From Blastocatellia bacterium AA13 (GTDB lineage Bacteria > Acidobacteriota > Blastocatellia > UBA7656), in the NCBI GenBank assembly GCA_003222245.1, contig QHVH01000007.1, forward strand, positions 62,001 through 126,000: a stretch of 64,000 bases of DNA, in the 5' to 3' direction. The notes under the pieces are model-generated. The model worked only from the letters and a program-made list of their open reading frames with translations. It was not told where the DNA came from and searched no databases. This document shows positions 35,563-43,433 of this stretch, piece after piece; positions within the stretch are counted from its first letter, which is position 1; every line of letters starts with the position of its first letter. The position numbers and the translations under genes were made by a program.

Positions 35563-36594
35563 ATGCGATTAACGGAAATGGTTTCGTGCGCCGGCTGAGC
35601 TTCTAAGCTTCCGCCGAGCGCGCTCGCTCAGGTTCTGGGCGGGTTACCGAAACAGCCATTCGATCCCAACTTAATCGTCGGCTTTGATACCGCCGACGAT
35701 GCAGGAGTATATCGCCTTCGAGACGATCTCGCGTTGGTACAAACCGTTGATTTCTTCACCCCGATCGTCGATGACCCGTTTGATTATGGAAGGATTGCGG
35801 CGCTGAACTCGATTAACGATGTGTGGGCGATGGGCGGAAGGCCGATCACCGCGCTGGCGATCACTTGTTTTCCAAAAAAAGGAACGGATCTTTCAATCCT
35901 CGCCGAGATCATGAGAGGCGGGTTGGATGTGCTGACGAATAATCAAATTGTCTTGCTGGGCGGGCACAGCGTCGACAATCAGCAGATCATGTTCGGCTAC
36001 GCCGTGACAGGCTTGATAGATCCGAATACGGTTGCGACAAATTCCGGCGCCCGCGCGGGTGACGTGATCATTCTGACCAAGCCTCTCGGAACCGGAATCA
36101 TATCGACTGCCATCAAATTCGCAAAAGCGGATGAAGAAGCAGCGGCGCATTCTCTTCAAGTGATGTTGACGCCGGGCCGAGAAGCCGCAAGTGCGCTTGT
36201 CGATTTCGGAATCAAGGGAGCCACGGATGTGACTGGTTTCGGGCTGCTAGGACATGCGCTCGAAATGGCTCGCGCTAGCAAAGCTACTATCGAGATAGAC
36301 TCGACTGCGTTGCCGTTGCTTACGGGAGCTCTGGAGCTGTCTCGGGCCGGGGTGAAGACTGGAGGAGACAAGTCTAATCGCGAGTACGTCGGCGAAGATA
36401 TCGCGATTGCCGCCGCTGTGAGCGCAGAAATGGGGAACCTTCTCTACGACCCGCAGACCGCGGGAGGCTTGTTAATATCGACGCCGCGGGAGCGAGCGGA
36501 TGATCTCTTGACGCGACTACGTATGCATTACCCTCAGGCAACAGTGATCGGGCGGGTCATCGAGCATGATCGTCACTCCCTAATCGTGAAGTAA
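35563..36594 (+). CDS. selD: selenophosphate synthetase containing selenocysteine (in-frame TGA)
   Basis: 343 residues if the TGA at 35596-35598 is read as selenocysteine. The frame from ATG 35563 reads [20 protein letters not shown] and then runs on with [20 protein letters not shown] into the usual SelD body. RLTEM matches the RLTQYSHGAG start of E. coli SelD, and U12-A-S-K15 aligns with the catalytic Cys17-x-x-Lys20. Downstream are the family motifs [46 protein letters not shown] and DPQTAGGLL. SelD makes selenophosphate from selenide and ATP. Read with TGA as stop the protein would lose its active site and a gene caller would start at 35734. An in-frame TGA at 35536 excludes a much longer start. 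The ribosome-binding site is weak. Confidence 0.93.
35599..35643 (+). promoter_or_regulatory. candidate bacterial SECIS hairpin after the selD UGA
   Basis: Just after the UGA, CCGCC (35611-35615) can pair with GGCGG (35638-35642), and inside it GAGCG (35616-35620) pairs with CGCTC (35625-35629) around a CGCT loop about 23 bases after the UGA. This is the place and size where SelB-binding SECIS hairpins occur. The pairing is asymmetric with an eight-base bulge, so it is only a candidate. The stem lies in translated sequence. Confidence 0.45.
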
Positions 36595-36694
36595 GCAGTC
36601 GGGACGAGAGAGCGTAGTCGCCTGCTAACTGACTCCTGCCTTCCACCAATACATAGGCATTGATTTCCAGAGAGGCCAGGTCCGCGAAAAGCGG

Positions 36695-37438
36695 TCATCG
36701 TTTCCTTGCGATGATTATTATGTACGTCGAACCCGGCCGGAATTCATCTCCTGAGATTGACGAATACAAGGAGAGCACGTCGAAGCCTGCTTGATCGAAC
36801 ATTTCGCGCACCTCCCGAATCGTATAGACCCAGTGAATCCCGACTCGCGAATCGGCCTTTCCATCGCGAATGAACGTGTAGGTAGTCTCAACATAGCTAT
36901 GTTCGATGTCGTACCTGTTCTCTTCCAGGAAGTAGATGTCATCTACTCGGGCCCATTCCCGCTCCTTCAGATTAGGCAGAACACATTCGGCTATTTGACC
37001 GCTATCCACAATGAATTTGGCTCCCGTTTTGAGAGCTCGGCCGACGGCCCCAAGAAAAGCTCTCGTTCCCGAGCTATCGAGATAACCAAATGCGTTTCCG
37101 AAGCAATAGGCCGCATCGAAGCGTCCCTCCCAGGGCAGATCGCGCATATCCGCTTCGCGCCACTCGGCCTCGACACCAGCGGCGGCGGCATTGGCTCGGG
37201 CTTCGGCGATCATCTCTCCCGAAAAATCGACGCCGGTCACCTGCATTCCTCGCGAGGCAATCTCGATACCGTGGCGTCCGGCTCCGCACGGCACGTCCAA
37301 AACGGACATGCCGGCCGTCAGGCCGAGTTTCTCGGTTAGAAAATCCAACTCAGCGCGAGTATGTTCAGGAGGCAACGCTTTGCGCCACATATCCAGGACG
37401 ATGCCCTTAAAAAAGTTCTCATACCACTTGTCGTTCAT
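36695..37438 (-). CDS. class I SAM-dependent methyltransferase
   Basis: 247 residues. Motif I is VLDVPCGAGRHGIEIASRGM (about 47-66), followed by VTGVDFSGEMIAEARANAAA with the ribose-binding Asp, WREADMRDLPW as motif II, and AYCFGNAFGYLDSSGTRAFL as motif III. The C-terminal part has FRPGSTYIIIIARKR. This is the small Methyltransf_25/11-like architecture; the substrate is unknown. It is preceded by a terminator of the ctp gene and seems to be transcribed alone. Confidence 0.92.
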   Translation of the reverse strand: MNDKWYENFFKGIVLDMWRKALPPEHTRAELDFLTEKLGLTAGMSVLDVPCGAGRHGIEIASRGMQVTGVDFSGEMIAEARANAAAAGVEAEWREADMRDLPWEGRFDAAYCFGNAFGYLDSSGTRAFLGAVGRALKTGAKFIVDSGQIAECVLPNLKEREWARVDDIYFLEENRYDIEHSYVETTYTFIRDGKADSRVGIHWVYTIREVREMFDQAGFDVLSLYSSISGDEFRPGSTYIIIIARKR

Positions 37439-37490
37439 AGATTATCGAGTCCAGTTGATCGAGGACTATCCGCCCTTAGAGTTCTTGTAG

Positions 37491-37522
37491 AAAAGAGGAG
37501 GCCCGGAGGATTAGTCCGGGCC
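37491..37522 (-). terminator. rho-independent terminator after the S41 protease gene
   Basis: On the minus strand GGCCCGGA, loop CTAATCC, TCCGGGCC, then TCCTCTTTTC. It lies about 30 bases after the stop codon of the S41 protease and before the start of the methyltransferase. Confidence 0.75.
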
Positions 37523-37552
37523 GTCGTAGTTTCAAGCGTATTAACAGCCGAG

Positions 37553-39199
37553 TCAGTCTCGCTTCAAGCCGCCGCTGCGCGCCGTCCATTGCCGGCGAAC
37601 GTCTTCCGCCATCGTTCGCGCCTTTGGAAGCTCGGTGAGCCCTTTCTGCATCTGAGCGTCGCCATCAAGCAGAACCTGATAAGCGATCTCCTGACCGTAG
37701 GCGGCGGTCACTACTTCGTATCGGATTTGCCGTTTGAGGAATTCTACGTCCTTGTCGACTCTGGATTCCTTCGCGTCCTTCTTATCGTGCAGGAAGGTCT
37801 TATAAGCCGCGATCACCTTATCGCCGACCACGTAGTCGTTAGGCTGGAGGCGGTGGCCCCGCTCAATAGGCCGCGTAACCTTCAGATCGGGGAACCCCGG
37901 AATTGCGCCGGCCGCGAGCTGTCTTGAAAAATCGAATACCGATTCAATCCAGACTCTTTGCAGCTCGATGTCGTGAGCGGGCACCTTCACGAGGACATCC
38001 GGATTAATTCCGCCGCCGCCGTAGACGGTTCGACCGGAGTCGGTATGTTTCTCCTCGGTTTGCTGAACGGCTTCTTTATCGCCTCGCTGCAGGTAGTAGT
38101 CATAAAAGGAGCGCCCGCTGTAATCCCGCTGAATCAGCCTTCCGCTGGGCGTATAGTATTTGCCCGTGGTAAGGGTGAGTCCCGAGCCGTCCGATAGCTG
38201 CCAGACGCTTTGAACAAGCCCCTTGCCGAAGCTGTTCTCGCCGACTATACGTGCGCGGTCGTGATCCTGAAGCGACGCGGCGACTATTTCCGCCGCCGAC
38301 GCGGTTCCTCGATTCACGAGCACTATAATCGGAAAATCTTCAGGCTGAGTATTGGTGGCGCTTATCTCGCGCGACGGGAACGAGGTGGGCCGTCCGCGCA
38401 TGGATACTATTTTTTGGCCGCGATAGAGAAAATTATTTGAGACCTTAACGGCCGCGTCGACGAGTCCACCGGGATTTCCGCGAAGATCGAGGAGGAGCGA
38501 ATTCATCCCTTGCCCCTTGAGATCCCGAATCGCATCGCGCATCTCTTCCGGCGTTGTTGTATTGAACCCTCGTTGGAGATTGATGTATCCGACGTTTCGG
38601 TTCAGCATGAAATAATTCACGATGGACAGAAGCGGCACCGTCCCTCGAACCAACCGGTATTCAAGAGGCTTGCTCTCGCCAAGGCGAGTTACCTTGACCG
38701 TAACCGGCGTACCTTCGGGGCCGATGAGCTTATTGGACACCTGAAGCGAACTCCAGCCGTTGGCCGATTCGCCGTTTATCTCGACAATCTGATCGCCGTA
38801 GCGAAGTCCTGCTTTATACGCCGGCGTTCCATCGAACGGCGACATAATGAAAACTTGACCATTGCGCTGGGCTATGGTCGAGCCGATGCCCGAATATCGG
38901 CTGTGCTGATCGTTAAGGAATTTCTCGTATTCTTTTCGATCAAGATAGGAAGAATGCGGGTCCAGGGTGTGCAGCATCCCAAGAATGGCGCCTTTTGCAA
39001 GCCGATCGTAGTCGGCTCGTCCGGCGTAGTTGTCCTCTGCTATGCGGAGCGCGTTGATGAAATCACCGGTGAGCTTTTCCCGCTTCGGCAGATCATCATC
39101 ATCCGCGAGTGAGACTCGTTGCGCGCGGTGAGCACCGGCAAAAAGGAGGGGCGCCACCATCGCTATCGCAAACAGCAGAAAGCGTCTTTTCAACTTCAT
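37553..39199 (-). CDS. S41-family carboxyl-terminal processing protease (CtpA-like)
   Basis: 548 residues from ATG 39199, chosen because GGGAG is six bases upstream and an export signal follows (FLLFAIAMVAPLLFAGAHRA, about 6-25). The longest open frame begins at 39328, before the promoter. The PDZ domain covers about 120-205 (FDGTPAYKAGLRYGDQIVEI), then the S41 catalytic part with DLRGNPGGLVDAAVKVSNNF, the serine in NRGTASAAEIVAASL (about 320) and the lysine in GENSFGKGLVQS (about 345). A conserved GGINPDVLV follows. It cleaves proteins at their C-terminus in the periplasm, by family. Monocistronic, with promoter at 39282-39310 and terminator at 37491-37522. Confidence 0.95.
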   Translation of the reverse strand: MKLKRRFLLFAIAMVAPLLFAGAHRAQRVSLADDDDLPKREKLTGDFINALRIAEDNYAGRADYDRLAKGAILGMLHTLDPHSSYLDRKEYEKFLNDQHSRYSGIGSTIAQRNGQVFIMSPFDGTPAYKAGLRYGDQIVEINGESANGWSSLQVSNKLIGPEGTPVTVKVTRLGESKPLEYRLVRGTVPLLSIVNYFMLNRNVGYINLQRGFNTTTPEEMRDAIRDLKGQGMNSLLLDLRGNPGGLVDAAVKVSNNFLYRGQKIVSMRGRPTSFPSREISATNTQPEDFPIIVLVNRGTASAAEIVAASLQDHDRARIVGENSFGKGLVQSVWQLSDGSGLTLTTGKYYTPSGRLIQRDYSGRSFYDYYLQRGDKEAVQQTEEKHTDSGRTVYGGGGINPDVLVKVPAHDIELQRVWIESVFDFSRQLAAGAIPGFPDLKVTRPIERGHRLQPNDYVVGDKVIAAYKTFLHDKKDAKESRVDKDVEFLKRQIRYEVVTAAYGQEIAYQVLLDGDAQMQKGLTELPKARTMAEDVRRQWTARSGGLKRD

Positions 39200-39281
39200 T
39201 AGCTTCTCCCGGTTTTTTTTGGTGCGAACAACAGCAGGAGCGCGGACGACAAAGCCCATGACCCTTATGTGGTTCAGTCGA

Positions 39282-39310
39282 ATTCTAAAGGAACGAATCG
39301 CAGAAAACAA
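39282..39310 (-). promoter_or_regulatory. promoter of the S41 protease gene
   Basis: On the minus strand TTGTTT (39310-39305), 17 bases, TAGAAT (39287-39282). Transcription would begin near 39275, about 75 bases before the ATG at 39199. Confidence 0.5.
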
Positions 39311-39358
39311 CAGTCGAGGCCGGAACATATCAGAACGCTATGGAGCTCATATAGAAGC

Positions 39359-39386
39359 TTGACAGAGCGCGGTGTTCAGATAGAGT
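39359..39386 (+). promoter_or_regulatory. promoter of the subtilase gene
   Basis: TTGACA (39359-39364), 16 bases, TAGAGT (39381-39386). Transcription would begin near 39393, about 95 bases before the ATG at 39487. Divergent from the S41 protease promoter. Confidence 0.55.
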
Positions 39387-39486
39387 ACAACCCTATCTCT
39401 GGAGCGGCACGGGAAGCTGCACGCGGGATTTGCACGATCACGCCCTGGGCAAGAACAGCCTGAAATCCGGCGATGAGGAACACCTG

Positions 39487-42400
39487 ATGAATGGTTTCGC
39501 GGTAAGAGCTAGTTTTGCGGCGGCGCTTATCTCCGGCGCGGCGATGTTGGGCGCCCATTCAGCCGCCACGTATTCGAAGCGCGAGGACTTCAGGTCTGAT
39601 TTGCGACAGCACGCCCACGCAAAGCTCAGAGGTCCGGCGGCCCCACTGTCCTACCGGAGCCCAGGCAGCCGCCACAAGCTCTGGATTGACTCGCGTGTCG
39701 CGCATTCCAATGACAGCTTAATGGCCTCGCTAGACGGATCTCCACGACGGCATTACGCGACCTTTGATCTGGTGGACGCTACCGCTGAGCAGCTATCTTC
39801 GCTCACACCCGCGGAGCTTGAACGCATCGCCGTGCGAGACGACTTCAATATCGTTCTATTGAAGCGCGGCCAGATCGACACAACCGGCCCAGAACCGCTA
39901 ATACCATCCGATTTGCGTCAGCCTTCGAGCTTGATTCATTCACTCCACCTCGTGCAGCTCGCAGGTCCGCCTGATCGCAGGTCAATGCAAGCAATCAAAG
40001 CGACCGGCGCGAAGGTCGTCTCTTACGTACCCAATAATACTTATCTGGTCTGGGCCTCATCATCAGAGATCGCGAGACTCAAGGCGCTTCGCGCCAGAGG
40101 CGAAATAGTTCAATGGGAAAGCCCCTTTCATCCCGCTTACAAGATTCACCCAATGATCGATATGGCTTCTACCAGCGAAATCGCGGCTTCGATTCAAATC
40201 GTCAATGCCGAAGAGTCACTGGCTGCGATTCATTCGATAGAAGGAATCGCGAACAGGTTTCTGATGAAGCCTCTGGTTTCCGGCAAAACGATTCACCTGA
40301 AGGTCAAGATCGATCCGGTGAGAGTGACGGAGCTGGCCGGAATTCCGGAAGTAATGATGATCGAGCCCTGGGCCGAGATCAGGTTAAGAGACGAGCGAGC
40401 CGATGAAATCATCACCGGTTCGATCTCTCAGGATGCAGTCAACAATGCGTCGATAAGCACGTCGAGCACTCCGACCTATAGCTCGTTTCTCGCCCAGTTG
40501 GGTCTGCCGGCTGCATTCGACTTCGCGGTCGATATCGGAGACACAGGCCTCGATATGGGTTCAGCCGATCCCGCGAAGCTGCATCCCGATTTTCACGATC
40601 CTTCGGGAGCCTCTCGCGTGGCTTACGTGCACGACGAGACTGGCGACCCTCACGAGGCCCCTGCGCATGACCCGAGCGGCCACGGCACGCTGAACGCTTC
40701 CGTTATGGGCGGGTTCAGCGACAAGTCGGAATCGCCGTTCGCAGATCCCCAGGGGTTCCGTTACGGACTCGGGATCGCGCCGCAAGTTCGAGTAGGAGCT
40801 TCAAAGTTGTTCGCCGACAACGGAGATTTTCAGGCGAGCTTCTTCGATTTTGTTCGAGACGCTTATCGCGAGGGGGCGCGAATCACTTCGAATAGCTGGG
40901 GCGCCTGCGATCTCGGTCTGGGATTTTGCAATCTCTACGCGGACGACTGCGCGATCTTCGACTCGCTTGCCAGGGACGCCGATTTGGAAACACCCGGCAA
41001 TCAGGAGATGATTATTGTATTCGCCGCCGGGAATGAAGGAGACCTATCGTCGAAGTCGATCGATGTTCCGGGTTCCGCTAAGAACGTAATCGCTGTAGGA
41101 GCATCCGAGAATCTCAGGCCTACCGATGTCAATGGAGCGCCTGTGACGGACGGCTGCGGCGTTAGAAGCAGCGAAGCGGACAATCCCGTGGATATGGCGC
41201 TCTTTTCCTCGGGGGGACCCGTTCAGGACGGACGCGCCAAACCCGATCTTGTCGCGCCCGGTACTCACATTCAGGGAGCGGCGTCGCAGGACAGCGCTTA
41301 TACGACGACCCGTGATCTCGGCGTGTGCAATCGTTATTTCCCGACCGGCCAGACCCTCTATACGTGGTCGTCGGGTACGAGTCATTCAACGCCCATCGTC
41401 GCAGGCGGCGCGGCTCTGGCATTTCAATGGCTGCGCGGCCAGATTCATTCGGACCCGAGCCCTGCGCTGGTGAAAGGCCTGCTCTTGAACTCTGCTACTT
41501 ATCTGACGGGCGTTCTCGGAGGTGGCAGTTTGCCGGGTTCGCGTCAGGGATGGGGCTTGATGAATCTCGGCCGTGCTTTTGAAACGGCCGACCGAATCAT
41601 ATACGACCAGAGCCCCGACAGGATTTTTTCGGAAAGCGGCGGGGCTGCATTTGAGATCACCGGAGTAATCACCGATCCTTCGAAAGAGCTGAGAGCGATG
41701 CTCACCTGGACCGATCCGCCCGGCGACGGCTCCACCAACGCGCCTTACGTTAATCAACTCGATCTCGAGCTCGTGATCAACGGCGCTCTCTATCGTGGAA
41801 ATCACTTCAACGGTCAATACTCCGCGCCGGGAGGGCAACCGGACATTCTTAACAACGTTCAAGGGATCAGATTGCCCGCGGGAACTACCGGATCGTTTGT
41901 GCTTCGGGTGCGGCCCATGATCATAGCTGGCGACGGAGTCCCTGGAAACAATGCCGATCTCGATCAGGACTTCACTCTCGTGATGACTAACGCGAGAGAA
42001 ACGCCGGCGCCTGTACTCGAGGTTGCCGAATCGGATGGAGTCGCATCGAGCGTAACGGTGACACACTCGAATGGCTCTACCGACCACTCGGTTATACCCG
42101 GTGAAACGGCTCGAATCACGATCGCCGTCAACAACGTATCGAAGAACGCAGCCGCTGCGATCACGGCTGCGTCGTTGAAGTTTTCTACAGGCGCGGCGGC
42201 TTCGGCGGCTATGCCGGTTATTGATCACGGGGCTTCAGCCGCAAACTCGACGCCTTTTCAGCTCGCGGTTCCATCCGGCCTGCGTTGCGGGTCGGCGGCG
42301 ATGTTGGAACTGCAGCTCACGACCAGTTTTGGGATCACAAAGCTGCCCGTTGCGATCCGCGTCGGCCGCGCATCCGGCTCCGGAGCAATTCTATTCAGCG

Positions 42401-43014
42401 ACGATGTGGACAGCGGCATCGCAGGCTGGAAGATGAAGAGCTTCTCCATCGCATCCAATCTGGCGCATAGCGGCGTGAGCTCTTACCGCGCGGTAGATCG
42501 AGGGAACGACCAGGACGACTCGCTGTTGGCAACGCTTCTTCGAAAGCAGAAGATCGCGATTCCAGCGGAGGCCGGCCGCGTAAGGCTCTCGTTTTTTCAG
42601 GTATTCAACTTTGAGCCTGGTTTCGATGGAGGCGTGCTCGAGATATCGAGCGACGGCGGCGATAGTTGGCAGGACCTGGGCTCGCGGATTATAACCGGCG
42701 GTTATGACGGAAAGGTAACCGGGGTGTCTTCGAATCCACTGGGCGACCGCTTTGCGTGGACGGCCCGCGGACGCCCCGGCATTTTCAGTCAGGTTGTAAT
42801 CGATCTTGACGACTTCGCTGGAATGCGAATCAAGATTAGATTTCTGGCCGGCTTCGACGAGGCAACAGGCGTCAAGGACGGTTATGCGGGCTGGTACATA
42901 GACGATATTCGGATTACCGCCGATTTGTTTTCGTGCGGCTCGGTCGACGAAGCGGCGCATAGCTTGCCGGTTAGAGCAACGCGTTCCAAGGAGGGGAATG
43001 TACGATTTCGCTGA
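39487..43014 (+). CDS. large exported subtilisin-like serine protease (S8)
   Basis: 1175 residues from ATG 39487 (GAGGAA upstream; signal peptide FAVRASFAAALISGAAMLGA). Residues about 70-320 form a long N-terminal prodomain-like part. The S8 catalytic triad is in DIGDTGLDMG (Asp, about 356), HDPSGHGTLNASVMGG (His, about 405) and SSGTSHSTPIVAGGAALAFQ (Ser, about 638), with NSWGAC and AAGNEGD between them for the oxyanion hole. C-terminal to about 690 are beta-sandwich domains: a P-domain-like region (LTWTDPPGDGSTNAPYVNQL), an Ig-like region, and a MAM/jelly-roll-like domain ending AGWYIDDIRIT. Secreted or surface protease, likely nutritional. Several Cys residues in pairs support export. Confidence 0.92.
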   Translation: MNGFAVRASFAAALISGAAMLGAHSAATYSKREDFRSDLRQHAHAKLRGPAAPLSYRSPGSRHKLWIDSRVAHSNDSLMASLDGSPRRHYATFDLVDATAEQLSSLTPAELERIAVRDDFNIVLLKRGQIDTTGPEPLIPSDLRQPSSLIHSLHLVQLAGPPDRRSMQAIKATGAKVVSYVPNNTYLVWASSSEIARLKALRARGEIVQWESPFHPAYKIHPMIDMASTSEIAASIQIVNAEESLAAIHSIEGIANRFLMKPLVSGKTIHLKVKIDPVRVTELAGIPEVMMIEPWAEIRLRDERADEIITGSISQDAVNNASISTSSTPTYSSFLAQLGLPAAFDFAVDIGDTGLDMGSADPAKLHPDFHDPSGASRVAYVHDETGDPHEAPAHDPSGHGTLNASVMGGFSDKSESPFADPQGFRYGLGIAPQVRVGASKLFADNGDFQASFFDFVRDAYREGARITSNSWGACDLGLGFCNLYADDCAIFDSLARDADLETPGNQEMIIVFAAGNEGDLSSKSIDVPGSAKNVIAVGASENLRPTDVNGAPVTDGCGVRSSEADNPVDMALFSSGGPVQDGRAKPDLVAPGTHIQGAASQDSAYTTTRDLGVCNRYFPTGQTLYTWSSGTSHSTPIVAGGAALAFQWLRGQIHSDPSPALVKGLLLNSATYLTGVLGGGSLPGSRQGWGLMNLGRAFETADRIIYDQSPDRIFSESGGAAFEITGVITDPSKELRAMLTWTDPPGDGSTNAPYVNQLDLELVINGALYRGNHFNGQYSAPGGQPDILNNVQGIRLPAGTTGSFVLRVRPMIIAGDGVPGNNADLDQDFTLVMTNARETPAPVLEVAESDGVASSVTVTHSNGSTDHSVIPGETARITIAVNNVSKNAAAAITAASLKFSTGAAASAAMPVIDHGASAANSTPFQLAVPSGLRCGSAAMLELQLTTSFGITKLPVAIRVGRASGSGAILFSDDVDSGIAGWKMKSFSIASNLAHSGVSSYRAVDRGNDQDDSLLATLLRKQKIAIPAEAGRVRLSFFQVFNFEPGFDGGVLEISSDGGDSWQDLGSRIITGGYDGKVTGVSSNPLGDRFAWTARGRPGIFSQVVIDLDDFAGMRIKIRFLAGFDEATGVKDGYAGWYIDDIRITADLFSCGSVDEAAHSLPVRATRSKEGNVRFR

Positions 43015-43146
43015 GGCGCTCCCAATCGAGCCGGCGTCCGTGATGCCCCATTTTATTGGCGTCTTCGCGCATTCGTGTGAGTGCTTTGAGCTATCTCGCG
43101 ACGTAAAAGCTCACAAATCGCGGAGCCGCTAATCGTTTATTAAAAC

Positions 43147-43175
43147 TAGAGACAAGATTTTTCCTTTGTGATAAT
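43147..43175 (+). promoter_or_regulatory. likely promoter of the response regulator gene
   Basis: TAGAGA (43147-43152), 17 bases, GATAAT (43170-43175) with a preceding TGT giving an extended -10 (TGTGATAAT). Transcription would start near 43182, directly at the base of the structured leader 43185-43235. Confidence 0.45.
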
Positions 43176-43184
43176 ATTCGGCTC

Positions 43185-43235
43185 GTAACGGCGCAAAAGC
43201 TGGCGGCAGGCAAGCCGGCGCCACCCAGTCGTTAC
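43185..43235 (+). ncRNA. possible structured 5' leader RNA (unknown class)
   Basis: GTAACG (43185-43190) pairs with CGTTAC (43230-43235); inside it CTGG (43200-43203) pairs with CCAG (43225-43228) and CGGC (43204-43207) with GCCG (43214-43217) around AGGCAA. Unpaired GCGCAAAAG and GCGCCAC face each other. It would be the first element of the transcript that encodes the response regulator, about 200 bases before its start. It does not fit any riboswitch consensus I recall. Confidence 0.35.
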
Positions 43236-43433
43236 TCCTAAATCTTCGATCAGCCCCTTTGTTGTGAGGAGTTGAGTTCCGAAGCTTTCGCGCGATTTGG
43301 CCTCCACCAAAGCTTGATAGGGCGATAGTGATGATCTAGACTCGCGGCGAATACTTTATTCTGCGATAGATGCCGTTGCGTGATTACATGATAAGCAATA
43401 GCCCTGCCCGTGTGTTTCGAAGGGGAGTTGAAA

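Noticed and set aside
43185-43235. c-di-GMP (GEMM) riboswitch
   Set aside because: GCGCAAAAGC recalls the GEMM core, but the second helix, the tetraloop hairpin and the receptor are absent and the length is too short.
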